Shown here in pieces: positions 18,601-27,645 of a DNA stretch of 64,000 nucleotides. Each line of letters opens with the position of its first letter. The first letter of the stretch is position 1. Source of the stretch: Lachnospiraceae bacterium (GTDB lineage: Bacteria > Bacillota > Clostridia > Lachnospirales > Lachnospiraceae); contig JAQUXP010000010.1 in NCBI GenBank assembly GCA_028692395.1, positions 16,692 to 80,691 of the forward strand, written 5' to 3'. The notes under the pieces were generated by a model. It saw only the letters and a list, made by a program, of their open reading frames with translations. It did not search any database and was not told the DNA's origin. Made by a program: the position numbers and the translations under genes.

Positions 18601-20179
18601 TAATCTTTCCGCGCTCTACCCGTACTGCACCAATCTCTATGATTTTATTGGCAACCGGAGAAAACCCTGTGGTCTCAAGGTCAAAGACCACAAAAGTATC
18701 CTCCAGCGTCTGTCCCTGACTGTTGGTGACAATCCCCTTCAAATCATCCACAAGATAAGCCTCTACCCCATAGATCACCTTAAATGGTGCCGAGATCTTC
18801 TTCAGTTCCTCTTTGGTGACATCCGGATGCTCTGCAGCATATCTTTTCCGGTAAGAACCGTCAATGTCCTCCATGGCATGATTAGCCTCCGGAAATCCCT
18901 GTACCACACCGTGATCCGTGATGGCAATCGCCGGATGACCCCAGGAATACGCCCGTTTTACCAGAACGGAAGCATCCGTCACCCCGTCCATATCACTCAT
19001 CTTGGTATGACAGTGCAGCTCCACGCGCTTTACTGGTGCATTATCACTTCTTCCCTCCCGGAAATCCCGAATGGTCTTGATGCCCCATACAGAAGCCATG
19101 GTAATATCATGGTCAAAGCTGTCGATGGCAGTCTTTCCCTTTATCTTTAAAAATGTCCCCTTATCCACCAGAGGCTTCAGCTCCGGCACCTGTTCATTTT
19201 TCAGGAAAATCTTCACTGTGATAGTATCGGTAAAATCTGTGATCTGAAACATCAGTATGGTTCTCTCATTTCGAATCTCTCTCATGTCCATTCCCAGCAC
19301 CTGTCCACGGATCGTGGCGTCACCGATATCTCCTTCCAGAGAGGCGATCGTTACTGCTTCATCATCAAAATCCCTGCCATAGATAACATCTGGTCCTGCA
19401 GGTCTTCTGGACTTTCGATCCGTCTCCACCAGTGAAGACTTCTGCTCCTTCCAGGGACCTTTCAGCACTTTAGCCGGATTGCGGGCCGCATCCTTTCCAT
19501 CGGTTTTGCCACCCCCACTGTTCTCTGCATGCTTCTCTGCGTTCTCTGCGGCCGCCTTCACCTGTCTGGCCTGGGCTTTCAGTGCCAGTTCTTCCCCCAG
19601 CTGGGTGTTTTTCACAAGATGACGGACCTGCTGCACCAGCTTCAGTTCACTGTTCTTTCTTTCCTCGCTGACCTCCTGCTCCCGGTACTCAATAGAAATC
19701 TTCAGATTCAGCCCACAGCGCTCACAGAAAATCTTCTCAAGAATCCCATACAGCTCCTCTTCCCTCTCATGGGCGATGACAGAATCCACCAGTGAAAGAT
19801 TCATCTCGTCCGTGTTCGGAAATGTAATCTGCGCCGTATGGAACAGATTGCTCAAAAAGATACTGTATTCCCTCAGTTCTGTCATAATACTGTCCCGGTA
19901 GACCTCCAGCAGATTCTCCGGGGTATACTGTTTGGACAGCACAAACCGCTCGATGATCCTTACCTGCATGGAGACATTTGCAAAAAACTGATTCTTGATT
20001 GCACGTTCCAGGGTAAAAATATGCTTTTTATGAATCCACTGGCTGCTGATGATATACACCCGCAGCCAGTCTTTCTTCCTTGTAACTCCCACTCTGGTGA
20101 CCTGTATGGTATCCAGAAGATCTGCCAGATCCCCGGACACCTGTAGTCCGGGAAAAACTTCAATAAAATCTTTTTCCAT
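15620..20179 (-). CDS. polC: DNA polymerase III alpha subunit, PolC type
   Basis: 1519 residues, the leading-strand replicative polymerase of low-GC Gram-positives. Order: N-terminal domain, OB domain (~280-370), PHP domain start (VELHCHTKMSDMDG) interrupted by a DnaQ-like 3'-5' exonuclease (TFVVFDLETTGFSP, later AHNAGFDMSFIE and HHRAVDDAACTADIF), PHP remainder, a zinc-binding cluster (CEKCHYVDF...CDMPDCDCPNCHTP), then palm and fingers (GFKGNKEPDIDLNFSGEYQ) and the C-terminal helix-hairpin-helix. All proofreading acidic residues look intact. It starts 17 bp after ispG, a common clostridial arrangement. Confidence 0.97.
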   Translation of the reverse strand: MEKDFIEVFPGLQVSGDLADLLDTIQVTRVGVTRKKDWLRVYIISSQWIHKKHIFTLERAIKNQFFANVSMQVRIIERFVLSKQYTPENLLEVYRDSIMTELREYSIFLSNLFHTAQITFPNTDEMNLSLVDSVIAHEREEELYGILEKIFCERCGLNLKISIEYREQEVSEERKNSELKLVQQVRHLVKNTQLGEELALKAQARQVKAAAENAEKHAENSGGGKTDGKDAARNPAKVLKGPWKEQKSSLVETDRKSRRPAGPDVIYGRDFDDEAVTIASLEGDIGDATIRGQVLGMDMREIRNERTILMFQITDFTDTITVKIFLKNEQVPELKPLVDKGTFLKIKGKTAIDSFDHDITMASVWGIKTIRDFREGRSDNAPVKRVELHCHTKMSDMDGVTDASVLVKRAYSWGHPAIAITDHGVVQGFPEANHAMEDIDGSYRKRYAAEHPDVTKEELKKISAPFKVIYGVEAYLVDDLKGIVTNSQGQTLEDTFVVFDLETTGFSPVANKIIEIGAVRVERGKITQRFSTFVNPEVPIPFKIENLTGINDAMVMEAPVIEKVLPEFLEFCQDAVMVAHNAGFDMSFIEHNCEKQGIQKSFTSADTVAMARFLLPGLNRFKLDTVAKAVGVSLDNHHRAVDDAACTADIFVKFVKMLRDRGIENLDQLNEKGSISEHTIRKLPSAHAIILATGETGRVNLYRLISESHLKYYNRRPKLPKSLYLKYSEGLMIGSACEAGELYQALLRGAPDAEITRLVEFYDYLEIQPLGNNRFMLNKEDISAVNSIEDLQNLNKKIVKLGEQFQKPVVATCDVHFMDPEDEIYRRIIMTGKGFSDADDQAPLFLRTTDEMLEEFSYLGTEKAQEVVITNPRKISDMIEKISPIRAGKFPPVIENSDRDLRDICYNTAHEVYGENLPEIVEARLEKELNSIISNGYAVMYIIAQKLVWKSNEDGYLVGSRGSVGSSFVATMSGITEVNPLSPHYLCEKCHYVDFDSPEVKEYAGRAGCDMPDCDCPNCHTPMKKMGFDIPFETFLGFKGNKEPDIDLNFSGEYQSKAHKYTEVIFGAGQTFRAGTIGTLAEKTAFGYVKNYYEERGVHKRNCEIDRIVKGCTGIRRTTGQHPGGIIVLPFGEDINSFTPVQHPANDNTTDIITTHFDYHSIDSNLLKLDILGHDDPTMIRMLEDLTGYDAQTVPLDDQSVMSLFKNTEALGIRPEQIGGCPLGCLGVPEFGTDFVIQMLQDTKPQSISDLIRISGLSHGTDVWLGNAQTLIEEGKATISTAICTRDDIMTYLIGKGLDSEESFTIMESVRKGKGLKPEWETEMTSHGVPEWYIWSCKKIKYMFPKAHAAAYVMMAYRIAYYKIFYPLAYYAAYFSIRASAFSYELMCMGQERLEYYMHDYEKRKDILSKKEQDTYKDMKVVQEMYARGFEFVPVDLYTGQAHRFSIVDNKLMPALDTIEGLGDKAADAVVLAARDGIFLSKDDFRNRTKVSKTVIDLMDDLGIFGDIPESNQYSLFDM

Positions 20180-20196
20180 TGCTATCTCTTTCTCTA

Positions 20197-21252
20197 TCAG
20201 TCATGCCAGTGAAGCAGTTCTTCCCGCAGGCAGCCCAACAGTTCACTTTCCGGCATCTTCTTCACAATTTCGCCCTTTTTAATCAGAATCCCTTCGCCTT
20301 TTCCTCCGGCAATTCCGATATCCGCTTCCTTCGCTTCCCCCGGACCATTTACCACACAGCCCATGACGGCAACCTTAATATCCAGATCGATGTCCTGCAC
20401 CATATTCTCCACCTGATTCGCCAGCCCGATCAGATCGATCTGAGTACGTCCGCAGGTAGGACAGGATACTACTTCAATTCCGCCCTTTCTAAGTCCCAGA
20501 GTCTTTAAGATCTGTTTTGCCGACTTCACTTCTTCCAGTGGATCACCGGTCAAAGAGACACGGATGGTATCTCCGATTCCCTGATACAATATAATTCCCA
20601 GACCCACCGCCGACTTCAAATTGCCGGAATACAGAGTTCCTGCCTCTGTGATGCCCACATGAAGTGGAAAATCCGTCTTTTTTGCAATCAGCTCATGGGC
20701 TCTGGCACACATCAGTACATCTGAGGATTTGATGCTGATCACCAGATTCTCGTAACCCATATTGCGGATAATATTCACCTTATCCAGGGCACTTTCCACC
20801 AGGCCCTCCGGCGTCACACCATGATACTTCTCCACCAGTTCCTTTTCCAGTGAGCCGCTGTTGACACCTACACGAATAGGGATGTTCCGCTCCTTCGCCA
20901 CATCTATCACAGCCTGAATTCTCTCTCTGCTTCCGATGTTGCCCGGATTGATACGAATCTTGTCCGCACCATACTCCATGGCCGCAATTGCCAGCTTATA
21001 ATCAAAATGGATGTCCGCCACCAGAGGAATAGAGATCTGCTTTTTAATCTCCCCAAGTGCCTGTGCTGCCTCCATGGTTGGCACAGCACAGCGGATAATA
21101 TCACATCCCGCCTGCGTCAAAGCCTGAATCTGTGCTACGGTTCCTGAAACATCCTCCGTCTTTGTATTCGTCATTGACTGAATCAACACCGGATGTCCGC
21201 CACCGATGATGCGGTCTCCGATTTTTATTACTCTTGTATGTGTTCTGTCCAT
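20197..21252 (-). CDS. ispG: 4-hydroxy-3-methylbut-2-enyl diphosphate synthase
   Basis: 351 residues from the ATG at 21252, which has GGAGGA upstream; the longer frame reaching 21309 lacks a site. It is the sixth enzyme of the MEP isoprenoid pathway, converting methylerythritol cyclodiphosphate to HMBPP with a 4Fe-4S cluster. The cluster ligands are the CPTC pair (in VSCPTCGRTQIDL) and the cysteine in VMGCVVNGPGEA, followed by the conserved Glu. The N-terminal TIM barrel begins IKIGDRIIGGGHPVLIQSMTNT. It is the short bacterial form without the inserted domain. Confidence 0.97.
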   Translation of the reverse strand: MDRTHTRVIKIGDRIIGGGHPVLIQSMTNTKTEDVSGTVAQIQALTQAGCDIIRCAVPTMEAAQALGEIKKQISIPLVADIHFDYKLAIAAMEYGADKIRINPGNIGSRERIQAVIDVAKERNIPIRVGVNSGSLEKELVEKYHGVTPEGLVESALDKVNIIRNMGYENLVISIKSSDVLMCARAHELIAKKTDFPLHVGITEAGTLYSGNLKSAVGLGIILYQGIGDTIRVSLTGDPLEEVKSAKQILKTLGLRKGGIEVVSCPTCGRTQIDLIGLANQVENMVQDIDLDIKVAVMGCVVNGPGEAKEADIGIAGGKGEGILIKKGEIVKKMPESELLGCLREELLHWHD

Positions 21253-21372
21253 CCTGCTATTCCTCCTATATCTTAAACCAAGTATAGCATCCGGATTTCC
21301 GCAATGCAAGCGCAGCGTTACTGTTCACACAGGACTGAGCATTGACTGCACATCAGATTTTTCCGCTTATTC

Positions 21373-21401
21373 TTGCACTTTAATCCATAAACGTGTATGA
21401 T
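21373..21401 (+). promoter_or_regulatory. Promoter for the SH3 lipoprotein/XpaC/TelA genes
   Basis: TTGCAC (21373-21378), 17 bp, TATGAT (21396-21401); the predicted start is about 55 bp before the lipoprotein ATG. Confidence 0.7.
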
Positions 21402-21462
21402 GAAAGAGACTATATAAAAACAGAATTTCCTGTTCTGTATTTTTTTTAAAAGGATGGATTGC

Positions 21463-22392
21463 ATGAAAAAACGAAACACAAAGTTCCTATTATATACAGG
21501 TCTTATCAGTCTTATGGTATCTGTGACAGGTTGTACCTCCGTACTTCCCATAGGATCAGACCCCTCGGCTGCGGTCACACAGGCACCGACCCAAAGTGCA
21601 GACTCTCAGACAGATGTCAATCTGCTTTATACTTCGGATAATGGTTCTCTGACCATCACTCTGCCGGACAGCAGCTGGAAAAATACAGCTGATTCCGACT
21701 CCCGCCGAACCTTTCTTTCAGAGGAAACCGGTATCCTGACCATCTCCCACTCTGTGGGGGATTACGCCGACACAGTGACGCTTCCAAAGACCCAGGCTGA
21801 GCTGGAGGCACTTCTGCTTACAAAACCCACAGTGGCAACGGTAAGCGAGAGCCCTTTTACCAGCACACCACACACGGTTGTCAGCTTTTCTTTTCAATCT
21901 GGCACTGTAGCAAATTCCTATTATTATGAGCTGAGCTATGAGGAGGGCAATGATGTCCGCTATGAGATCGTCTGGGGCATGCAGGCGGCCCAGGAGATCA
22001 TAGAGGTAGTGGGAAAGCTTTACACTGCCGATGAAGCCCAGGCAGACAAGCTTCGCAATGCTATCATGAGTACCCAGGTAACAGACTCTAATTACACCGG
22101 TATTATCCGTTCTGCCAGCTCGTATACCGCTGACAATTCCGATTCCACCGGATCAGTACATCAGTACCGCTGTATTCAATCGGCAAACATCCGTTCCAAA
22201 GCCGGTATGGATGGCTCCAGTGTGCTGGGAGAGATGTCTGTAGGTGAAGTGATCGATGTTACCGCTGAGGAAAACGGCTGGCTGGAATTCCAGTACAACG
22301 GTCAGACCGCTTATGTCTACGGTGAATATATGGAAGCAGTAACCTCCAATTCCCCCTCACCGACAGACCCTGTAACTACAAAAAAGAAATAA
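21463..22392 (+). CDS. Secreted lipoprotein with C-terminal SH3b domain
   Basis: 309 residues from the ATG at 21463, which has AAAGGA upstream. Residues 1-24 are a lipoprotein signal (KKRNTKF, hydrophobic stretch, lipobox VTGC), so the mature protein is anchored outside the membrane. After a Ser/Thr/Gln-rich linker comes a globular region of ~140 residues, then a bacterial SH3 domain (~residues 229-290: SANIRSKAGMDGSSVLG, VIDVTAEENGWLEFQYNG), which usually binds peptidoglycan. It is the first of three rightward genes with xpaC- and telA-like partners, suggesting a role at the envelope. Confidence 0.8.
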   Translation: MKKRNTKFLLYTGLISLMVSVTGCTSVLPIGSDPSAAVTQAPTQSADSQTDVNLLYTSDNGSLTITLPDSSWKNTADSDSRRTFLSEETGILTISHSVGDYADTVTLPKTQAELEALLLTKPTVATVSESPFTSTPHTVVSFSFQSGTVANSYYYELSYEEGNDVRYEIVWGMQAAQEIIEVVGKLYTADEAQADKLRNAIMSTQVTDSNYTGIIRSASSYTADNSDSTGSVHQYRCIQSANIRSKAGMDGSSVLGEMSVGEVIDVTAEENGWLEFQYNGQTAYVYGEYMEAVTSNSPSPTDPVTTKKK

Positions 22393-22420
22393 ACGTAACA
22401 AGAGTGAAAAAGCCCATAAA

Positions 22421-22437
22421 CACCTGTTTCACAGGTG
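22421..22437 (+). other. Intercistronic hairpin before the XpaC-like gene
   Basis: CACCTGT and ACAGGTG form a perfect 7-bp stem with a TTC loop and no T-run, between the lipoprotein stop and the next ribosome site. It may tune mRNA stability. Confidence 0.4.
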
Positions 22438-22458
22438 CAGAATAAGGAAGATAGAACC

Positions 22459-23718
22459 ATGGATAATAATCAATTCGATTTCAACAATCTGGGAGACAAT
22501 ATTTCCCATCTGGTAGATGACGCAATTCATTCCCAGAACTTTAAGGAGCTCAACAAGACCATCAACAATACTATCAATCAGGCCGCAGGCGGTATTAATC
22601 AGGCAATTAAAAATGCCAGTGATGCCGCTTGCAACGCTGCAAAACGCACGCCGCATACCAACCCCTACGCCTCCAGATACAACACGCCAAATACCCGTCG
22701 GTCCGCACCTTATGACGAAAGCTCCATGGGTAATCAGCTGAAGAATTCTGTGAAAAATGCTGTACAAAATGGATCCGCACAGCTGCGGGAGCAGTATCCC
22801 AGTGGTTCTGTCAGCGGCACGATCAAGTCTCTGCTGGGCTATACCTTCGGCGGATTTGGCGGCATTGTGGTAATCATTTCCATCATACTTTTGTCTATGG
22901 GGATTGCCACCCCGGTTGCCACCGTTCTTTTGGTAATTATGGGACTGATGTGCACAGGAGGTGTACTGCTGGGCTATTCCGGCACACGCACCTTATCACG
23001 GATTAAGCGTTTTCGTACCTACCGCACGGCGATTGGACCGAAGGCCTATATTAATCTTGAAGATCTGGCTAAAGCGACCGGTAAAACCCAGCGTTTTCTG
23101 CTGCAGGATCTAAGCGATATGATGGCACGTAAAATGTTTGCACAGGGGCATCTTGCTTCTGACAATTCCTGCTTTATGCTGACGGATGAAGTCTATCAGC
23201 AGTACCAGAATGCCCAGAAAGCACTGGAAGAAAAGAAGATGCAGGAGGAAGCTGACTGTGCAGCCGGGATCACACAGGGTGTAAAGCAGGTATTGGAAGA
23301 CTGTGATGGCTACATCAAAAAGATTCATACTGCCAATGACGAGCTTCCAGGAGAAATCATTTCCGCAAAGCTTGGAAGGCTGGAGCTGGTAATCACCCGA
23401 ATTCGTGAGGAAGTAAAAAAACAGCCTGATAAGGCTGCTGAGCTTCGAAAATTTATGAATTACTATCTTCCTACCACCTGGAAGCTGATCAGTACCTATC
23501 TGGATTTTGAAAAGCAGCCCATCCAGACGGATAACATCCGCACTTCCAGGCAGGAAATAGAGGCGACTCTTGATACCATCAACACCGCATTCGAAACGCT
23601 TCTGGATAATCTGTTCCAGTCCAAGGTCTGGGACATTTCATCGGATATATCTGTGCTGAATACCATGTTTGCACAGGAAGGACTTACAAAGGATTCCATT
23701 AACAAGAAGGAGGATTAA
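22459..23718 (+). CDS. XpaC-like membrane protein
   Basis: 419 residues from the ATG at 22459 (AAGGAAG eight bases upstream); an in-frame ATG at 22435 has no site. The first ~120 residues are Asn/Gln/Ala-rich and probably disordered, then two membrane helices (GGIVVIISIILLSMGIA and PVATVLLVIMGLMCTGGVLLG, roughly residues 138-178), then a cytosolic helical domain (YINLEDLAKATGKTQRFLLQDL onward). This is the layout of the 5-bromo-4-chloroindolyl phosphate hydrolysis (XpaC) family, whose real function is unclear and which is repeatedly found beside TelA. It ends 3 bp before the TelA-like gene. Confidence 0.8.
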   Translation: MDNNQFDFNNLGDNISHLVDDAIHSQNFKELNKTINNTINQAAGGINQAIKNASDAACNAAKRTPHTNPYASRYNTPNTRRSAPYDESSMGNQLKNSVKNAVQNGSAQLREQYPSGSVSGTIKSLLGYTFGGFGGIVVIISIILLSMGIATPVATVLLVIMGLMCTGGVLLGYSGTRTLSRIKRFRTYRTAIGPKAYINLEDLAKATGKTQRFLLQDLSDMMARKMFAQGHLASDNSCFMLTDEVYQQYQNAQKALEEKKMQEEADCAAGITQGVKQVLEDCDGYIKKIHTANDELPGEIISAKLGRLELVITRIREEVKKQPDKAAELRKFMNYYLPTTWKLISTYLDFEKQPIQTDNIRTSRQEIEATLDTINTAFETLLDNLFQSKVWDISSDISVLNTMFAQEGLTKDSINKKED

Positions 23719-23721
23719 CAC

Positions 23722-24900
23722 GTGGATACCGAATTGAAAGAAGATGTATTAACCATGACAAGCACACCAACCCTGGAGTTTGGTGAAGCGCCAAAACCAA
23801 AGGAGGTACCTGCCCCAGCACCTGAGGTCACTTCAGCAGCCCCTGCTTCCGAGATGGATGACTCCATGCTCTCTCAGGAAGAAAAACAGCTGGTGGACAG
23901 CTTTGTGGAAAAGATTGACCTTCACAACACTCAGGGAATTCTGGAGTATGGTGCAGGCACCCAGAAGAAAATGGCAGATTTTTCTCAGTCCACGCTGGAA
24001 AATGTCCGAGGCAAGGATATGGGAGAGATCGGTGATCTGCTGGCCTCCGTTGTGACAGAGGTAAAAAGCTTTGATGCCACAGAAGAAGATTCTAACAAGG
24101 GCTTCTTTGGATTGTTTAAGAAAACCTCCAACAAGATTACTGCTCTGAAAGTAAAATATGACAAAGCCGAAGTCAGTGTCAATAACATCAGCAATGCACT
24201 GGAGGGACATCAGATTGTTCTTTTGAAGGATGTTGCCATGCTGGATAAGATGTATGATATGAATCTGAGTTATTATAAAGAACTGACCATGTATATTCTG
24301 GCCGGAAAAAAGAAGCTGGAAAAAACCAGAAATCACGAGCTGGTAGAGATGCGTACAAAAGCACAGACCAGCGGTCTGGCAGAGGACGCACAGGCGGCAA
24401 GAGATCTGGACGAGTTATGCAATCGTTTTGAGAAAAAGCTCCACGATCTGGACCTGACCCGTACCATCGCCATGCAGACCGCTCCCCAGATTCGTCTGAT
24501 TCAGAACAATGACACGCAGATGGCGGAAAAGATCCAGTCTACCATCGTAAATACGATTCCACTCTGGAAAAACCAGATGGTCATCGCTCTTGGCGTAAAC
24601 CATTCTCTCCAGGCTGCTCAGGCACAGCGTGAGGTAACAGATGCTACCAATGAGCTTCTGAAGAAAAACTCTGAGATGCTGAAAACCGCTACCATTGAAA
24701 CTGCCAGGGAAAATGAGCGAGGTGTCGTGGATATGGAAACTCTGAAAACGACCAATGCCAACCTGATTTCCACTCTGGATGAGGTAATGAAGATTCAGCA
24801 GGAGGGACGCCAGGCACGAGCTCAAGCTGAGACTGAGCTTCGCACCATGGAAAATGAACTGAAGAACAAGCTGCTTACCTCTTCTGCTGCTTTAAATTAA
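23722..24900 (+). CDS. TelA-like toxic anion resistance family protein
   Basis: 392 residues, starting at GTG 23722 with AGGAGG eight bases upstream. An acidic, Pro-rich N-terminal tail of ~50 residues precedes a long helical, coiled-coil-rich body (SFVEKIDLHNTQGILEYGAGTQKK to the end) typical of the TelA/KlaA family linked to tellurite or cell-envelope stress. It has no transmembrane segment. It follows the XpaC-like gene directly. Its stop codon abuts the stop of the convergent next gene with no base between, so there is no intergenic terminator here. Confidence 0.88.
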   Translation: MDTELKEDVLTMTSTPTLEFGEAPKPKEVPAPAPEVTSAAPASEMDDSMLSQEEKQLVDSFVEKIDLHNTQGILEYGAGTQKKMADFSQSTLENVRGKDMGEIGDLLASVVTEVKSFDATEEDSNKGFFGLFKKTSNKITALKVKYDKAEVSVNNISNALEGHQIVLLKDVAMLDKMYDMNLSYYKELTMYILAGKKKLEKTRNHELVEMRTKAQTSGLAEDAQAARDLDELCNRFEKKLHDLDLTRTIAMQTAPQIRLIQNNDTQMAEKIQSTIVNTIPLWKNQMVIALGVNHSLQAAQAQREVTDATNELLKKNSEMLKTATIETARENERGVVDMETLKTTNANLISTLDEVMKIQQEGRQARAQAETELRTMENELKNKLLTSSAALN

Positions 24901-26367
24901 TCAGGAAAGCTTTGTCTTTGTGATCTGCTGTTCCCACATGGCCTGCCTGCGACGCATGCGGGCCAGGGCACGGCGTCTTGCACGCTCTCTTCTGACATGA
25001 AGAAGATACAGATAAAAGCCTGCCATTATCGCAATCACTACTCCAAGAAGTACCGTGAGGAGGATTGTTTTCTGATTCCAGAACCCGGACTTTTTCACCG
25101 CATTTGGATTGGCTACTTCTTCATTCACAGAGCTTTGCACCCGGACATCATTGACCGTCTTTGCATTTGCTTTCTGCTGTTTTGGTTTCTCGGTTGGAAC
25201 AGCAAGGGGGGCAAAGGTCACAGTTACCGTATGGTTTGCCTGGACATTATCCAGTGTATAGCTTGTCATATCCGCCGTCACAGACTGAGCCGTCCCATCT
25301 ACCAGGATCTTAGAAACTCCATAACCCTGATTTGGCGCCAGATTCAAAGTACAGCTCTCCCCTCTTAATATCTGTGAAGAATCCATCTGCACAGCACCAT
25401 TTTCCCCGGTTACCTGAACCGTGAAGTAATAAGGAACGGTTGTCCGATACAGCCGAAAGATCCGGCGTCCGTCTGCATACTCCAGATTATCCGCCAGCAC
25501 AAATTCTCCGGGGTTGATCTCACAAAGTCCCTCCGGTTCTTCCTTCGCCGGACCGTCTGCAGTAAGGGCAAGGGGCAAATCCTGCATCAATACACGCTGT
25601 GACATCGAATACACATTCAGGTAGTTTCCAATCCCATAACTCAAAGTCAGTGGAAAGTTGATGATATAGTCCCCACTGATAATAAGATCCTGAAAATTAT
25701 CTCCCTTTGCGGTTCCCGCATACTGCCCCAGATCATCTACAATCTGAAAGTTCGAATCAAGAATCTTGAAACTGTACCCACCCTCTGCATTGGTCTGAAT
25801 TACATATTGATCTGTGTCAGATTTGTAATCGATACCAAGAATATTATAGTCATCTGAAATCTTGATGGTCCGTACGAGCTCCAGAGTATCGGGATTCATC
25901 ACATACAGACAGCCCCTGGTTTCATCCGTCTTGTTCGAATACAGTGCCACATAGATCTCATGGGTATTCGGATTGTACGCCATGCCATTACCATGTTCCC
26001 AGTCTGTATCAGCTGTGCGCTTCGCCAGGGAAAACTGTTCTACCGGATTACCTGCGGCATCTGTCTTGTTTTTATAATAAGCTGATACAGTATCCGGATC
26101 ATTAGAAAAATCAGATGTATTTTCTATGCAGATAATATAATTATCCGTGGCACAGACCGACTGCAGTACCCCCATCGGGGTCTGAAGATTCTCCTCATGG
26201 ACGCTCTCCCATGTGGCGTTTGTAAATGCATCCGGTCCCGATATCTGTGCAAGGCAAACAAGCGGATCCGCAAAAGCCAGACAACCGGCCAGCAGAACCG
26301 CTGCTCCTCTCCACAGTCTTCTTCTGATGTTTGATACTCTCATGCTGCTTTTCTTTCTTATTCCCAC
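24901..26367 (-). CDS. Exported membrane-anchored protein with beta-propeller-like body
   Basis: 488 residues. The GTG at 26367 has GAGG seven bases upstream; an ATG at 26343 (M9) is a weaker alternative. Residues ~9-41 form a signal peptide (RRRLWRG, hydrophobic core, CLAQ). The body (~45-300) has repeated strands such as MAYNPNTHEIYVALYSN and LYVMNPDTLELVRTIKIS, like a YVTN/NHL-type propeller. Residues ~305-390 resemble a bacterial-repeat strand domain (GENGAVQMDSSQILRGES). A TM helix near residues 430-452 is followed by a very basic cytosolic tail. It probably displays a propeller at the cell surface; ligand unknown. Confidence 0.7.
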   Translation of the reverse strand: MGIRKKSSMRVSNIRRRLWRGAAVLLAGCLAFADPLVCLAQISGPDAFTNATWESVHEENLQTPMGVLQSVCATDNYIICIENTSDFSNDPDTVSAYYKNKTDAAGNPVEQFSLAKRTADTDWEHGNGMAYNPNTHEIYVALYSNKTDETRGCLYVMNPDTLELVRTIKISDDYNILGIDYKSDTDQYVIQTNAEGGYSFKILDSNFQIVDDLGQYAGTAKGDNFQDLIISGDYIINFPLTLSYGIGNYLNVYSMSQRVLMQDLPLALTADGPAKEEPEGLCEINPGEFVLADNLEYADGRRIFRLYRTTVPYYFTVQVTGENGAVQMDSSQILRGESCTLNLAPNQGYGVSKILVDGTAQSVTADMTSYTLDNVQANHTVTVTFAPLAVPTEKPKQQKANAKTVNDVRVQSSVNEEVANPNAVKKSGFWNQKTILLTVLLGVVIAIMAGFYLYLLHVRRERARRRALARMRRRQAMWEQQITKTKLS

Positions 26368-26436
26368 TGATTACCTCACATATAAACCTGATCTATTCTG
26401 TTACGCCGGACGAAGTCTTGCCTTATAGAAAAGGGC

Positions 26437-27360
26437 TTATACCTCCGTATCACCGGTATACTGAATATCTGGAAGCAATTCCAGATAAAAATCCTGATAT
26501 TCTTTTTTCAATTCCTCAATAACCAGCGTCTGCAGCTTCCGAAAACGCACCAGAGAAATATCATCCTTGTTAAAGGTAATATATACACTGATCCAAAGCT
26601 TGCGTCCTGTACGAACAATATCAAAATACAGCTGGTCATAGCCTCTTTGCTCCAGAATCGGAGTCACGATATCTCGAATCCGCTCCACAGTTTCCTGCTC
26701 CGGCGGCAGAAGAAAAAGATCTCTCAACCCGGTCACGATAGCCTTAATCGGTGTCGGAAGCATAAAGATACTGAGCACTACCGTAATACCCTGATCCAGA
26801 TAGGGACGAAGCACCTCAAACCAGGACGCCTGGATAAGCTGTGGAAGGAAAAATGCCGCCGCCATTCCAATAGAGGCAACCGCATCGATTTTCCACTCCT
26901 GAATCTCCATGGTGACAATCGGAGAATTCAAAGAACGGTTGAGCCGGTGCAGCCAGAAGATCACCAGCAGACTGATGACACAGGCAAATAATTCAAAATA
27001 CGCAATCTGTGTAAAATTGATCTTTCGTCCGCCGTGCAGCATGATCTCAATATTATTTACAATCAAACCTACGGTAACGGAAACCATAATAGCGCCCTTG
27101 ACCACCACAAAGAGGGATTCTACCTGCAGATAGCCAAAGGGACGATTTTCGTTGGAGGGCCGATATAGCAGTGGTATCAGGGTCAGAGATACCAGGATCA
27201 TCACAAGCTCCACGGAATCATAAACTGCATCCAGCAAAACTGCCTGGGAACTGGTAATCACCGCCATCACAAGCTCCACTGCCACAAACAGTGCACTGGA
27301 CCACAGGGATATATTTAAAGCAGCTTTTTCCGAACGCTGCTGGCTCTTACTTGCATGCAT
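26437..27360 (-). CDS. Cation diffusion facilitator family transporter
   Basis: 307 residues with about six membrane helices in the first ~205 residues and a cytosolic C-terminal domain. LLDAVYDSVELV in helix 2 and VASIGMAAAFF in helix 5 sit where CDF exporters carry their metal-binding D-xxx-D pairs; here the first is DAVYD, the second is weakly kept (D-A-V-A-S-I). The family exports Zn, Mn, Fe or Co in exchange for protons. A well-placed promoter lies at 27444-27472. Because the second metal motif is atypical, metal specificity cannot be read. Confidence 0.85.
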   Translation of the reverse strand: MHASKSQQRSEKAALNISLWSSALFVAVELVMAVITSSQAVLLDAVYDSVELVMILVSLTLIPLLYRPSNENRPFGYLQVESLFVVVKGAIMVSVTVGLIVNNIEIMLHGGRKINFTQIAYFELFACVISLLVIFWLHRLNRSLNSPIVTMEIQEWKIDAVASIGMAAAFFLPQLIQASWFEVLRPYLDQGITVVLSIFMLPTPIKAIVTGLRDLFLLPPEQETVERIRDIVTPILEQRGYDQLYFDIVRTGRKLWISVYITFNKDDISLVRFRKLQTLVIEELKKEYQDFYLELLPDIQYTGDTEV

Positions 27361-27443
27361 CTTTCACACTCCTGCATCACTTTTTTGATCAGCGCCCAAT
27401 ATGCACCAATCCACTTAACAGTTACTTAACAATTCACCTTACT

Positions 27444-27472
27444 AGTATACCCTAAGAGTATTTATAGTACAA
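27444..27472 (-). promoter_or_regulatory. Promoter of the CDF transporter gene
   Basis: On the minus strand TTGTAC (27467-27472), 17 bp, TATACT (27444-27449), giving an ~75-base leader. Confidence 0.65.
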
Positions 27473-27554
27473 TTGGAATTTTTACTTAAGTTTTTTATTG
27501 ACAGAAAGCAAATATCGTGCAATGCTATAGTTCTTCTACACGTAAAGTAACCGG

Positions 27555-27582
27555 TTGACAGCTTTTGTATCCTATGTAAGAA
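27555..27582 (+). promoter_or_regulatory. Possible promoter of the MerR-methyltransferase gene
   Basis: TTGACA (27555-27560) with a weak -10 TAAGAA 16 bp downstream (27577-27582). The -35 overlaps the palindrome AACCGGTT (27550-27557), which could be an operator. Confidence 0.4.
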
Positions 27583-27645
27583 TAGAAGCAGAGTAAGTGT
27601 GTGTGAAACAAAGCTGTGAACAAAAGATAGAGGGCGTGAAATTAG

